A stretch of 64,000 nucleotides of DNA from Caballeronia sordidicola (GCF_002220365.1 NZ_MTHB01000191.1:95822-159821); one strand, 5' to 3'; counted from the first letter of the stretch, positions 34,739 to 44,801 are shown. Notes: generated by a model not told the origin, from the sequence alone. Numbers and translations: made by a program.

Positions 34739-35668
34739 TCAAGCCGGCGAATACGCGAGTCTCACGTAGATAGGGGCATACGGCTCGGCCTGAGTAATTT
34801 CAATCAGCGCTTCACGTGACAGTTCCAGCATCGCGATGAAATTCACCACCACGACGGGCACGCCGCGTGAGGGCTCGAAGAGATCGCCGAATTCCATGAA
34901 ACGGGCATTCTGCAGGCGCCGCAGGATGGTACTCATATGTTCCCGCACTGATAATTCCTCGCGCGAGATCTTGTGATGTTCGACCAGCCGGGCACGCTTG
35001 ATGACGTCGGCCCAAGCGGCGCGCAGGTCGTTTGCATCGACGTCGGGAAAGCGTTGCGCGGAACTCTGCTCGACGTACACCTCTGCCCGGAGGAAGTCGC
35101 GACCCAGTTGCGGCAGGTGGTCCAGGCGCTGCGCCGCGAGCTTCATCTGCTCATATTCCAGCAAGCGCCGCACGAGTTCGGCGCGCGGATCTTCCGCTTC
35201 CTCGCCGGTATCCGCCTTTTTCACCGGCAGCAGCATGCGCGACTTGATCTCGATCAGCATGGCTGCCATCAGCAGATATTCCGCCGCGAGTTCCAGGTTG
35301 GATTCGCGAATCTGATCGACGTAGCCCAGGTACTGGCGCGTGACGTCGGCCATCGGGATGTCGAGGACGTTGAAATTCTGCTTGCGGATCAGGTACAGCA
35401 GCAAGTCGAGCGGACCTTCGAACGCTTCGAGAAAAATCTCGAGGGCGTCCGGCGGAATATACAGGTCCGTTGGCAGCTTCCAGAGCGGCTCGCCGTACAG
35501 ATGCGCAAACGCCACGCCGTCAATAGTGTTCGGCGTGGAGTCGGTCGCGGGCGCGGCAAGCGCCGCGGCGCGATCATCCTTGCCCGGGTGTCCTGGGTGT
35601 CCCGAAGGGTGTCCCGAACGGTGTTCCAAGCGCTCCGGAGCTTGCGGCGCCTCGCGGGCGGCACTCAC
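34739..35668 (-). CDS. scpA: Segregation and condensation protein A
   Basis: About 309 residues, a kleisin that bridges the SMC dimer in chromosome condensation. The family core starts FEGPLDLLLYLIRKQNFNVL and continues DIPMADVTRQYLGYVD and AAEYLLMAAMLIEIKSRMLL, with the winged-helix C-terminal domain at the end. I place the start at the GTG at 35668, which abuts the DUF3460 stop. The N-terminus is low-complexity, with repeated SGHP/GHPG units encoded by near-repeat GTGTCC DNA around 35586-35630. Confidence 0.9.
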   Translation of the reverse strand: MSAAREAPQAPERLEHRSGHPSGHPGHPGKDDRAAALAAPATDSTPNTIDGVAFAHLYGEPLWKLPTDLYIPPDALEIFLEAFEGPLDLLLYLIRKQNFNVLDIPMADVTRQYLGYVDQIRESNLELAAEYLLMAAMLIEIKSRMLLPVKKADTGEEAEDPRAELVRRLLEYEQMKLAAQRLDHLPQLGRDFLRAEVYVEQSSAQRFPDVDANDLRAAWADVIKRARLVEHHKISREELSVREHMSTILRRLQNARFMEFGDLFEPSRGVPVVVVNFIAMLELSREALIEITQAEPYAPIYVRLAYSPA

Positions 35669-35670
35669 GT

Positions 35671-35856
35671 TCAGAAATTCTGGTAATAGACGTAGGGCGT
35701 TTGTTCGACCCGCGATGTCTTGATTTCCGAGCGCTCGTCCATGTCGATAGGCTGCTTGTCCCACAGCAGCGCACGGCCTTGGCGCTGCTCGGCTTCGAGC
35801 GACGGTTTCTGCTCTTTCATCTGGTTGATGAACTGGGTGATGTCCGACAGGTACAT
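35671..35856 (-). CDS. DUF3460 family small protein
   Basis: A 61-residue protein, MYLSDITQFINQMKEQKPSL at the start and YVYYQNF at the end, matching the DUF3460 family of betaproteobacteria. It is charged and soluble, with no signal or membrane segment, and its function is unknown. It directly precedes scpA (the stop and the scpA GTG are three bases apart), so it is likely co-expressed with the condensin subunit. Confidence 0.82.
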   Translation of the reverse strand: MYLSDITQFINQMKEQKPSLEAEQRQGRALLWDKQPIDMDERSEIKTSRVEQTPYVYYQNF

Positions 35857-36366
35857 GATTCGACTTCCGTTGGCTCAGAGCGATTCGAAAACGGGCGCGG
35901 CGGAGGCTCAAGCGCGTTGCTGCCATGACTTGCCGCCGTGATTCATCGCAATTTTACCGCAAGCGTCAGGCAGCGGAGCGGTTAACCCGCTGGAAGGTCG
36001 CGGATAACCGGAGACATCAGCCATTCGGACTACCGGGACGGTCGCAAGCGTTCACGAAACGCGATCGTAAAACGATGTCAATTATTGATGCAAGCGTGGA
36101 ACAAGCACGGTAGAGAGCCGTCCAAGGCGCACCTCCAGCATTTTTAGGAGCGGGTGAAGAGAAGCGGGCGACGGTTGGATTGAACGTTGTCCGATCGGCC
36201 AACCCGGTGGTTTTTGGGACAGCCGGCCGCGCCAGTGTGGTGAAATAGCGCCTGCTGGACCGGCGCTCGGCGTCTAACAAGCAATCGCAGGCAATGCGCC
36301 GGCACCGAGCGCCTGCCGTCCCGTGTCACGCACGCAATCCCATTAATTCAACCCCGGAGGTCACGT
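35857..36366. other. Intergenic region before tamA, no gene recognised
   Basis: About 510 bases between the DUF3460 gene and tamA. I see no convincing coding frame; a 62-codon frame at 35925-36113 has no ribosome site or family resemblance. There is no strong hairpin. The promoters of both divergent transcripts must lie here, and the 3' end carries the tamA ribosome site GGAGG at 36355-36359. Confidence 0.5.
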
Positions 36367-38220
36367 TTGGCGGGGCGCCTGTTTGATCCGCTGCGCTTCA
36401 AGCGCGGGCAAGCCGATAACCGGCGGCTGACGCCGCCGGTTATCGCGTCGTCGAAGGCGCCTTCCCGCGCGTGGTGGTGGACATCCGTGCGCCGCGTCGT
36501 CTGGTCGCTCCACGCGCTGGCGTTGTTTGTCGTGGCCCAGCCGGCGCATGCGAAATACGACGTGGATATCGACGCGCCGCGCAGCGTCCGGTCGCTGCTG
36601 AAAGACCATCTCGATCTGTCGCGTTTCAAGAAGCGCGACGACATCAGCGACGAACAGTTCGACTTTCTGGTCACGGCCACGCCGCAGGAAGTCCGCGATC
36701 TCGTTGCGACTGACGGTTATTTCACGCCAATCGTGCGCACCGACGTGAAACATGACGGCGATAAAAAATCGGTCACCATCAGCGTTGATCCCGGTCCGCA
36801 GACCAAGGTCGCCTCGGTTTCGCTGACGTTCAAGGGTGCAATCACGACCGAAGACCCCGCGCAGGAAAACACCGCGCGTCTCGCGTTTTCAGTCAAGGAA
36901 GGCGATCCGTTCTCGCAAAGTGCCTGGGATGACGCGAAGAACGCCGCGCTTAAAGCCTTGCAGGCTCGCCGGTATCTCGGCGCGAAAATCTCGCAGTCGA
37001 AGGCGCGCGTGAATCCGCGCACGCATATCGCCGATTTGTCGGTGACTTTCGATAGCGGCCCGACCTTCACGTTCGGCGAGCTCGACATCAGCGGCGTGCG
37101 GCGTTATCCGGAAAAGATCATTCACAATGTGAACCGGATCAACCCCGGCGACACCTACGATGTCGCGCGCGTGAACGAGTTGCAGCGCCAGTTGCAGAAC
37201 ACGCCGTATTACGCGTCGGTTGCTATCGACGCGGACAACGACGTCAACAAGCCGAATGAAACGCCGATGCACCTGAAGGTCAGTGAGTATCCGTACAACA
37301 GCGTGCGTTACGGCGTGGGTTACGCAACAGATACCGGTCCTCACATCCAGGGCGCTTACAGTTACCTCGATACCTTCGGCAAGGCTTATCCGTTCACCAT
37401 ATCCGGTCGCCTGGACCAGACCCAGCAATACGGCCAGGTGCAGCTCGCGATGCCACCGGACGGCCGCACGTGGGTGAACAGCGTGCTGGCTTCGTACACG
37501 AACACGAACGTATCCGACACGCGCATCTACAGCGCGCGCGTGGGCGTGCAGCGCACGCGTTCGCTGCAGAACATCGACACCACGTTTTCGCTGCTGCTCT
37601 ATGCCGACCGGTTGACACAGAATCTCGGCCCGCCGACCTCCAGCCGAGCGCTCGTGCCGTCGTGGCAATGGGTGCGCCGTAATGTGGACGACCCGCTGTT
37701 TCCTCGTTCGGGCAACCTGATTCGGGCGGAAGCGGACGTCGCGGTGAAGGGCATCCTTACCGATCAGACCTTTGGCCGCGTGTACACGAACCTGCTGCAA
37801 TACCTGCCGCTGGGCAAGAGCGACTTGTTCGTGTTCCGCGCGGAGTTCGGCGGGGTCTTCACGGCGGGCAGTTCGAACGGCATTCCCGCGTCGCTGCTGT
37901 TCCGGGCGGGCGGTGCGAATTCGGTGCGCGGTTACGGTTATCAGGCTATTGGTAACGACGTCGATGGTTCCGTATTGCCGACCAAGTACCTGATGACCGG
38001 CAGCTCGGAGTACCAGCACTGGTTTTCGCACGATTGGGGCGGCGCGGTGTTCTTCGACATTGGCACCGCCACTGATACCTGGAAAGAGCGCGTATTCGAG
38101 CCGGGAACGGGCGTGGGCGTGCGTTGGCGCAGTCCGGTCGGACCGGTGAACGTGGATATTGCGTATGGCTTCAAGAACCGGGACATCCGCCCGTACCTGA
38201 CGCTCGGGATCGCCTTTTGA
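36367..38220 (+). CDS. tamA: Translocation and assembly module outer-membrane protein TamA
   Basis: A 617-residue Omp85-family protein. An extended signal region ends VAQPAHAKYDVDIDAP near residue 62. POTRA domains follow to about residue 290 (for example LDISGVRRYPEKIIHNVNRI), then a 16-strand barrel with the family lid motif in RAGGANSVRGYGYQ and a C-terminal aromatic strand ending LTLGIAF. The start codon is TTG at 36367, seven bases after a perfect GGAGG, which makes this unusual start convincing. It is followed by tamB; together they insert beta-barrel proteins into the outer membrane. Confidence 0.93.
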   Translation: MAGRLFDPLRFKRGQADNRRLTPPVIASSKAPSRAWWWTSVRRVVWSLHALALFVVAQPAHAKYDVDIDAPRSVRSLLKDHLDLSRFKKRDDISDEQFDFLVTATPQEVRDLVATDGYFTPIVRTDVKHDGDKKSVTISVDPGPQTKVASVSLTFKGAITTEDPAQENTARLAFSVKEGDPFSQSAWDDAKNAALKALQARRYLGAKISQSKARVNPRTHIADLSVTFDSGPTFTFGELDISGVRRYPEKIIHNVNRINPGDTYDVARVNELQRQLQNTPYYASVAIDADNDVNKPNETPMHLKVSEYPYNSVRYGVGYATDTGPHIQGAYSYLDTFGKAYPFTISGRLDQTQQYGQVQLAMPPDGRTWVNSVLASYTNTNVSDTRIYSARVGVQRTRSLQNIDTTFSLLLYADRLTQNLGPPTSSRALVPSWQWVRRNVDDPLFPRSGNLIRAEADVAVKGILTDQTFGRVYTNLLQYLPLGKSDLFVFRAEFGGVFTAGSSNGIPASLLFRAGGANSVRGYGYQAIGNDVDGSVLPTKYLMTGSSEYQHWFSHDWGGAVFFDIGTATDTWKERVFEPGTGVGVRWRSPVGPVNVDIAYGFKNRDIRPYLTLGIAF

Positions 38221-38257
38221 TGAATATGCCTAGAGTATTTCGATTGTTCCTTCAAGC

Positions 38258-41200
38258 ATGACGGACCAGAACGCCCCATCTCCCGCAGACCAGCCGGACT
38301 CTTCCGAGGACCGGGGGAACGGTGCGTCTGAAAACGGAACGCGTGATCCAAAGCCACGGAAGGGTGGCTGGAAGCGCCTGGCCAAATGGCTGGGCGGTTT
38401 CGTGCTGGTGCTTGTCTTGTGCTTCGCGCTCGGCGTCGCAATGATCCTGTACGGGCTCAACAGTGAGCGCGGAACGCGCTACGTGTGGCAGGCGGCGACG
38501 TCGCTGCTCGGCGGCCGGCTGAGCGGTACGCTCGACGGCGGCGCGATCGCGACCGGCCTGCGGCTGCGCCACGTGCACTGGAAAAGTCTCGACGGCAACG
38601 GAACGGATATTGCCGTGGATAGCGTTTCCGGCCGATGGGAACTGACGCGTGCGCCGTTGCGTTTCACCATCGATTATTTGCATGTCGGCACGGTCGATGC
38701 GCGCATTGCGCCGTCGCCGAAAGACACCAGCAAAACCGAGTTGCCGCAGGATCTGCGCTTGCCAATCCAGCTTGCCGTCAGCGACGTCACGCTCGACAAG
38801 CTGCGCCTCCATGAAGGCGCGACAACCACCGAATTTTCGCGGCTCGCGCTGGACGGACATAGCGATGGCCGTCATCACGAGGCGCGCATCCAGCGTCTCG
38901 ATACGCCCTTCGGCGCGATCACGGCCGCATTGAAACTCGATGGCGCCGCGCGCCCGTTCCCGTTGACTGGCGATGCCGGTTATTCGGGCGAGGTCAGCGG
39001 CGAGGCCGTGCAGGTGGCTGCCCATCTGACGGGAACGCTTGAGAATCTGGCCGCCGATATCAACGCCAGCGGTTTGAAGCTCAAAGGCCAGGCGCATGTT
39101 GAGGCAGCGCCCTTCGGCGATGTGCCGCTCAAGCGCGCGCGGGTGACCATCGATCACGTCAATCCGCAGGCGTTCAACCCGAGCGCGCCGTTCGCGGATC
39201 TCGCGGTGCGGGCCGAACTTACGCCCGATCCGGCTACGCCGAACGCGCTTGTGGTGACCGGGCCCGTATCCATCGTGAACGCGAAGCCCGGTTCAGTCGA
39301 CAAGCAACTGCTTCCCTTGATCGATGCCGAGGCGAACGTAAAGCTCGATGCATCGGCGCAAATTATCTCCGACCTGAACGTGCGGCTGTTGAAGGATGCC
39401 ACCGTCACCGGCGGTGGATCGCTCAAGGGCGGGACAGGCCAGTTCGACCTGAAGGTCGCGAAACTTGATTTAAACGCGATCCAATCGACCATCCGGCCTA
39501 CGCAGTTTGCTGGTCCGATCGGCATCCATCTCGCCGGTGATAAGCAGACCATCACGCTCGATCTCAACGACCCCAAAGCGGCGTTGCACGCACAGGGCAA
39601 GGTCACGCTCGACGCCAAGCAAACCGCGTTCGACGGCGTGAAACTGAGCGTAGGGAAAGGCCGTGTCGAGCTGAGCGGCGCGCTTCAAAAGGACGTGCAT
39701 TCGAGCTACGGCCTGAAGGCGAAGCTCATCGATTTCAATCCGTTGCTGCTGACTGACGAACTGGTTGCGAAGCCTCCACCGAAGGGAGCCAAAGCAAAGC
39801 CGGTGGCGAAATCCCGGACCATCGAAGCGCGCGTGAACGGCACGCTTTCCGCCGCGGGCGTGCTCGCGCCTGCTTTGACGACCAAGGCGCAGTTCAAGCT
39901 CGGCGATAGCGTCTACGACAATCTCCCGCTCACCGGTGCAGGCACGATTCAGGTCGTGGGAACGCGCATCCTGCCGAGCACCGCGACACTTTCCATTGCG
40001 GGCAACAATGTGGATCTCAACGGCAGTTTCGGCGCCCCGGGCGATCGCTTGCGTTTTCGTATCGATGCACCGCAACTCGAGCGGCTGGGTTTCGGACTGG
40101 CAGGGCTCATCAAGGCCGACGGCGACGTCACCGGTTCGTTCGCGCATCCGAATCTGGCGGCTAACTATCAGGCCGACAGCGTGGTGTTCGGTGCAAACCG
40201 CGTTGGCCATGCAGAAGGGCGGGCGGAAGCCCGCGACGGTGCGAACGGCGCGCTGGTGTTCACGCTTCAGGCCCGCGATGTCAGCGCCGACGGCGTCGAT
40301 CTCGCGAGCCTCGACGCGAATCTCAACGGTACGCGCGCCAACCATACGCTCAACGCGACCGCGCTCGGCAAGGTGCGCGGTAACGCGGTCAACCTGACGC
40401 TGGCCGCAAACGGCCGCCTGACCGATGCGCGCGACGGCGCGCATTGGGACGGTACCGTCACGCGCTTGTCGAACAAGGGCACGCCGAGCGTCAATCTCGA
40501 CTCGCCGGTAACGGTGAGCTACGCGCCGAATCACGTGGTACTGGGCGCGACGCGCTTATCGGCGGAAGGCGCCGTGCTCGACTTGAAATCGTTCGCACTC
40601 GATGGCGGGCGCATCAGTTCAGCCGGCCAGTTGACGAACCTCTCGGTGGCGCGGCTGCTCGAAATCCGGCAGGAACTGGAGGGGGGGCCGCCGCCCGCCA
40701 AGACCGATCTGGTTTTCGATGGCGACTGGAATTTCGCGCTCGGCGCCACCGCGACGGGCTACGTGCAACTGAAGCGGCGCTCGGGCGATGTCTCCATCGA
40801 CGCCGCCCGCGGCGTCGCGGCGCTCGGCATCACGGACATCACCGCCCGCGCGGACTTTACCGGCGGCAATCGGCTCAACGCGACGGTGCACGCGCAGGCA
40901 ACCCGGATTGGCGTGATCGATGCCAATGTCCACACGAACCTGGTGGCGCGCGACGGCGTGCTCACGGTTGCCGACGAAGCGCCGCTGAGCGGAGCGATCG
41001 ACGCGAACGTTCCGACGCTGCGCACGACCGGCGGGCTGTTCGGCCCGGCTTATCTGCTCGATGGCCGTCTTGGGTTGAAGCTGACCATCGCGGGGATCGT
41101 TGCGAAACCGACGTTGTCCGGCATGCTCACTGGTGATGCGCTGTCGGTCACGGTCATCGATCAAGGCGTGCAGCTGAAGGACGGCGTGATCCGGATTGCG

Positions 41201-42316
41201 TTGTCGGAGAATCTGGTCGATCTGCAGCAGGTCGAGTTTCACGGCGCAAGCGGCACGTTGCGCGCGACCGGCAAGGTGCGCCTGGATCAGCAGCAGCCGG
41301 ACCTGACGGCCAGCATCATTGCTGACAAGCTCGAGCTGTTTGCGTCGCCTGACCGGCAGTTGCAGTTGTCGGGCAGTGCATCGGTGGCGAACGCGGGTCT
41401 GAAGGGCGGCATGGCAATCGATGGCAAGTTCACCGTCGATAAAGCGCTCTTCGATTTACCAGAGAAATCGGCGCCGTCGCTTGGCGACGACGTCGTGATC
41501 GAGCGTCCCGACGGTACGGTGAAGGGCGAGGACCAACACGTCGTGGAGACCGGCGAGAAACCCGCGGGCGCGTTTGCGCCGCGTGCGAATATCGATATCG
41601 ATCTCGGACAGAAATTCCGCTTCCGTGGCGCGGGTGCGGACCTTGGTCTGGCCGGGACCATCACGGCAATGAGCGCGCCGAGCATGCCGCTGCGGGCAGT
41701 CGGCAACGTGCGCGTGACACCGGGTTCCACCTATACGGCGTTCGGGCGGAAGCTGGGTATCGAGAACGGCTTTTTCACGTTCAACGGACCGGTCACGAAT
41801 CCCGGCATCAATATTCTGGCGATGCGGCGCAATCAGGAGATCGAGGCCGGCGTGCAGGTGACGGGAACCGTGCAGTCGCCTGTCGCCAAGCTGGTTTCCG
41901 AGCCGAACGTGCCGGATAACGAGAAGTTGTCGTGGCTGCTGTTCGGGCATGGCACGGATCAGGGCAACAACATCGGTCAGCAGAGCGCGATGACGAATGC
42001 GCTCGCCTTGCTGGGGAGTTCGCAGGGCAAGCGGATTGCTCAGACGTTCGGGCTCGATGAGTTTTCTATCGGGACGAGTGAGGTTGGGCTGACCGATCCG
42101 CAAGTCGTGATGTTGTCGAAGGCGATTAATGAACGGCTCGTGCTTGGCTATGAGCAGGGTCTGCAGTCGGCAAGCAACGCGATCAAGGCGACGCTGAGCC
42201 TGTCGCGGTTCTGGTCGATATCGGCGTACGGGGGCACGTTCCAGGGCATGGATCTGCTTTACACGCGGCGATTCGATTCGTGGTCGCGAAGGAACGGGCC
42301 GACGGACTCGAAGTAG
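38258..42316 (+). CDS. tamB: Translocation and assembly module protein TamB
   Basis: A 1352-residue protein anchored in the inner membrane by one N-terminal segment (about residues 47-70, GGFVLVLVLCFALGVAMILY) with a very long periplasmic beta-taco body. The conserved C-terminal DUF490 domain is recognisable from PLRAVGNVRVTPGSTYTAFG to the LSLSRFWSISAYG end. It lies 37 bases after tamA. TamB bridges the envelope and is linked to lipid transport and outer-membrane protein assembly. Length is typical of betaproteobacterial members. Confidence 0.93.
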   Translation: MTDQNAPSPADQPDSSEDRGNGASENGTRDPKPRKGGWKRLAKWLGGFVLVLVLCFALGVAMILYGLNSERGTRYVWQAATSLLGGRLSGTLDGGAIATGLRLRHVHWKSLDGNGTDIAVDSVSGRWELTRAPLRFTIDYLHVGTVDARIAPSPKDTSKTELPQDLRLPIQLAVSDVTLDKLRLHEGATTTEFSRLALDGHSDGRHHEARIQRLDTPFGAITAALKLDGAARPFPLTGDAGYSGEVSGEAVQVAAHLTGTLENLAADINASGLKLKGQAHVEAAPFGDVPLKRARVTIDHVNPQAFNPSAPFADLAVRAELTPDPATPNALVVTGPVSIVNAKPGSVDKQLLPLIDAEANVKLDASAQIISDLNVRLLKDATVTGGGSLKGGTGQFDLKVAKLDLNAIQSTIRPTQFAGPIGIHLAGDKQTITLDLNDPKAALHAQGKVTLDAKQTAFDGVKLSVGKGRVELSGALQKDVHSSYGLKAKLIDFNPLLLTDELVAKPPPKGAKAKPVAKSRTIEARVNGTLSAAGVLAPALTTKAQFKLGDSVYDNLPLTGAGTIQVVGTRILPSTATLSIAGNNVDLNGSFGAPGDRLRFRIDAPQLERLGFGLAGLIKADGDVTGSFAHPNLAANYQADSVVFGANRVGHAEGRAEARDGANGALVFTLQARDVSADGVDLASLDANLNGTRANHTLNATALGKVRGNAVNLTLAANGRLTDARDGAHWDGTVTRLSNKGTPSVNLDSPVTVSYAPNHVVLGATRLSAEGAVLDLKSFALDGGRISSAGQLTNLSVARLLEIRQELEGGPPPAKTDLVFDGDWNFALGATATGYVQLKRRSGDVSIDAARGVAALGITDITARADFTGGNRLNATVHAQATRIGVIDANVHTNLVARDGVLTVADEAPLSGAIDANVPTLRTTGGLFGPAYLLDGRLGLKLTIAGIVAKPTLSGMLTGDALSVTVIDQGVQLKDGVIRIALSENLVDLQQVEFHGASGTLRATGKVRLDQQQPDLTASIIADKLELFASPDRQLQLSGSASVANAGLKGGMAIDGKFTVDKALFDLPEKSAPSLGDDVVIERPDGTVKGEDQHVVETGEKPAGAFAPRANIDIDLGQKFRFRGAGADLGLAGTITAMSAPSMPLRAVGNVRVTPGSTYTAFGRKLGIENGFFTFNGPVTNPGINILAMRRNQEIEAGVQVTGTVQSPVAKLVSEPNVPDNEKLSWLLFGHGTDQGNNIGQQSAMTNALALLGSSQGKRIAQTFGLDEFSIGTSEVGLTDPQVVMLSKAINERLVLGYEQGLQSASNAIKATLSLSRFWSISAYGGTFQGMDLLYTRRFDSWSRRNGPTDSK

Positions 42317-42337
42317 GTTGCGGACCGCATGAACGTT

Positions 42338-42375
42338 AAAAGGCCGTTCCCAAGGTGAGTTGGGAACGGCCTTTT
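42338..42375. terminator. Bidirectional terminator between tamB and metG
   Basis: A perfect 16-bp stem (AAAAGGCCGTTCCCAA with TTGGGAACGGCCTTTT) and a 6-base loop, with T runs on both strands. It closes the convergent tamAB and metG transcripts. Confidence 0.93.
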
Positions 42376-42437
42376 GTCTTCAGTCCGGGCGCGGCGATCA
42401 ATCAGCAACCGCTCGCCCAATACTTTTACGCTACGTC

Positions 42438-44585
42438 TTACTTCACGCGCATGCCCGGCTTCGCGCCGCTGTGCGGTTCGAGAATGTACAAGCCCGGTTC
42501 GGCTTTCTCGTCGTCGGCGGAGGCGGCCAGCACCATGCCTTCCGACAGCCCGAACTTCATCTTGCGCGGCGCCAGGTTTGCGACCATCACAGTGAACTTT
42601 CCGATCAGGTCCTGCGGCTGATACGCCGACTTGATACCGGAGAACACGTTGCGGGTTTTTTCCTCGCCAACATCCAGTGTCAGTTGCAGCAGCTTGTCCG
42701 AGCCTTCGACCGCCGTGCAATTCACGATCTTTGCAATTCGCAGGTCGACCTTGGCGAAGTCATCGATGGAAATCACGCCTTCCGCTTCCGGCTCTTTCAC
42801 CTTCGCGGCCTTCTTCGACGAGGACGTGGAAGCAGCCGCGGGCGCGGCAGCAACCGCTTGCCCCGGCGCGACCGATTCCCGGTTTGCGGCGATCAGCGCT
42901 TCAATCTGTTTCGGATCGACGCGCGTCATCAGGTGCTTGTAGGCGTTGATCGGCTGCGAAGAACGGAGCGGCGCCGAAACGTCCGCCCACACGAGCGGGG
43001 CGATGCCCAGGAACCCTTCCACCGATTCCGCCAGCACCGGCAGCACCGGCTTCAACGCCAGCGACAGCAAGCGGAATGCTTCCAGGCTCACGCTGCACGT
43101 CTCATGCAGCGCAGCGGAACTCGCTTCGTCCTTGGCCTGATCCCACGGCTTCGCGGTATCGACAAACGCGTTGACGGCATCGGCGAGATCCATGGTCGTG
43201 CGCAATGCCCGCCCGTATTCCCGTGCTTCGTACAGCGCCGAGATTTGCGGCACGGCGGCGCGCAATTGCAGCAGCAGCGGATGATCCATTGCGCTGTCCA
43301 GCACACGGCCTTCGAAACGCTTGATCAGGAAGCCTGCCGCCCGGCTCGCGATATTCACGTACTTGCCGACCAGATCGCTGTTCACGCGTGCCTGGAAATC
43401 TTCGAGATTCAGGTCGATGTCTTCCATCGTGTGGTTCAGCTTCGCGGCGAAGTAGTAGCGCAGCCACTCGGGGTTGATCCCGGTATCGATCACGCTTTTC
43501 GCCGTGATGAACGTGCCGCGCGACTTGGACATCTTTGTGCCGTCGACGGTGAGAAAACCGTGCGCGAACACGTTCGTCGGCGTGCGATGGCCGGAAAATT
43601 CCAGCATCGCAGGCCAGAACAACGTATGGAAGTACAGGATGTCCTTGCCGATAAAGTGGTACTGCTCCGTCTTCGATCCCGGCCGGATCCATTCCTCGAA
43701 ATCAAGGCCGCGCGCATCCGCCAGATTTTTGAAGCTGGCGTAATAACCCACGGGCGCGTCAACCCAGACGTAGAAATACTTGCCTGGCGCACCGGGGATT
43801 TCGAAACCGAAATACGGCGAGTCGCGCGAGATGTCCCAGTCGGCGAGTTTGGCGTCGCCCTTGTCGCCGAGCCATTCGCGCATCTTGTTAGTGGCTTCGG
43901 GCTGGGCGAGTCCACTGACCCAGCCGCGCAGGAAATCTTCGCAACGCGGGTCCGAGAGGCGGAAGAAATAGTGCGTCGACGTTTTGCGCACAGGCGTCGC
44001 GCCCGATACCACCGAATACGGGTTGATCAGATCGAGCGGTTGATAAGTGGACCCGCAGACTTCGCAGTTATCGCCGTACTGGTCCTTCGCGCCGCATTTC
44101 GGGCACTCGCCCTTGATGAACCGGTCGGGCAGGAACATTTCCTTGACCGGATCGTAGGCTTGCTCAATATCGCGCGCTTCGATCAGCCCGGCCGCCTTCA
44201 GCGAGCCGTAGATGGATTCGCACAGCACGCGATTTTCTTCGGCGTCGGTGGAGTAGTAGTTGTCGAACGAGATGCTGAAGCTGTCGAAATCGCGTTTGTG
44301 TTCTTTCCCCACGCGCTCGATCAACTGCTTCGGCGTGATGCCTTCCTGCTCGGCGCGCAGCATGATGGGGGTGCCGTGGGTGTCGTCGGCGCCGACGTAG
44401 TAGACCTCGTGACCGTGCATTCGCAGCGAGCGCACCCAGATATCGGTCTGGATGTATTCGACCATATGGCCAATATGAATCTGACCGTTCGCGTACGGGA
44501 GCGCAGACGTGACGAGAATTCGGCGGTGGCCAGGCGTGGCGTGCGCCGCTGCGGAGACGGGTGTGGACGGGGTGGGTGCTGACAT
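42438..44585 (-). CDS. metG: Methionyl-tRNA synthetase
   Basis: A 715-residue class I synthetase. HIGH is at residues 37-40, and KMSKSRG lies near residue 351. The zinc knuckle CPKCGAKDQYGDNCEVC is the four-cysteine type. The anticodon-binding domain follows, and the last 105 residues or so form the tRNA-binding EMAP-II/Trbp111-like domain (DFAKVDLRIAKIVNCTAVEG). The start at 44585 (MSAPTPSTPVS) leaves a short alanine- and proline-rich leader before the catalytic core. The frame is open 264 bases further upstream through repeat DNA, which I reject. It is divergent from nothing close; the ompA-like gene upstream ends in its own terminator. Confidence 0.95.
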   Translation of the reverse strand: MSAPTPSTPVSAAAHATPGHRRILVTSALPYANGQIHIGHMVEYIQTDIWVRSLRMHGHEVYYVGADDTHGTPIMLRAEQEGITPKQLIERVGKEHKRDFDSFSISFDNYYSTDAEENRVLCESIYGSLKAAGLIEARDIEQAYDPVKEMFLPDRFIKGECPKCGAKDQYGDNCEVCGSTYQPLDLINPYSVVSGATPVRKTSTHYFFRLSDPRCEDFLRGWVSGLAQPEATNKMREWLGDKGDAKLADWDISRDSPYFGFEIPGAPGKYFYVWVDAPVGYYASFKNLADARGLDFEEWIRPGSKTEQYHFIGKDILYFHTLFWPAMLEFSGHRTPTNVFAHGFLTVDGTKMSKSRGTFITAKSVIDTGINPEWLRYYFAAKLNHTMEDIDLNLEDFQARVNSDLVGKYVNIASRAAGFLIKRFEGRVLDSAMDHPLLLQLRAAVPQISALYEAREYGRALRTTMDLADAVNAFVDTAKPWDQAKDEASSAALHETCSVSLEAFRLLSLALKPVLPVLAESVEGFLGIAPLVWADVSAPLRSSQPINAYKHLMTRVDPKQIEALIAANRESVAPGQAVAAAPAAASTSSSKKAAKVKEPEAEGVISIDDFAKVDLRIAKIVNCTAVEGSDKLLQLTLDVGEEKTRNVFSGIKSAYQPQDLIGKFTVMVANLAPRKMKFGLSEGMVLAASADDEKAEPGLYILEPHSGAKPGMRVK

Positions 44586-44694
44586 AAGGCGCTGGCCTGC
44601 AGTTGAAGAATTCAGTGATTGCGTGAAAAAGCGAATCACGATTCTAACAGCCAAGGGTCTCTCGTTCGCACACGGACCGGGGTGGGGACAGAGC

Positions 44695-44740
44695 GGCGGG
44701 AAGGGCGGCCGGAAGGGCGGTCGGAAGGGCGGTCGGGGTT
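44695..44740. repeat. Purine-rich 12-bp tandem repeat upstream of metG
   Basis: About three and a half copies of a GGAAGGGCGGTC-like 12-mer (GGGAAGGGCGGCC, GGAAGGGCGGTC, GGAAGGGCGGTC, then GGGGTTGG). It sits 110-155 bases upstream of the metG start, in the metG leader or promoter region, and is strongly strand-biased (G and A on the plus strand). Confidence 0.8.
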
Positions 44741-44771
44741 GGCCGGGACTTTCCCCACCAAAATTCAGACG

Positions 44772-44801
44772 AAAAAAAACCGGGGCGATTAGCGGCCCCG
44801 G
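44772..44801 (-). terminator. Intrinsic terminator of the OmpA-family gene
   Basis: On the minus strand, the stem CCGGGGC with GCCCCGG and an 8-base loop is followed by T8. It lies about 180 bases past the OmpA-family stop, leaving a 3' untranslated region with no gene visible. Confidence 0.85.

Noticed and set aside
35925..36113. 62-codon frame before tamA
   Set aside because: No ribosome site, no homologue recognised, random-looking composition.
42360..44582. 740-codon open frame on the plus strand opposite metG
   Set aside because: It is the antisense of metG, has arginine/histidine-rich composition typical of high-GC shadow frames, and shows no family motif.
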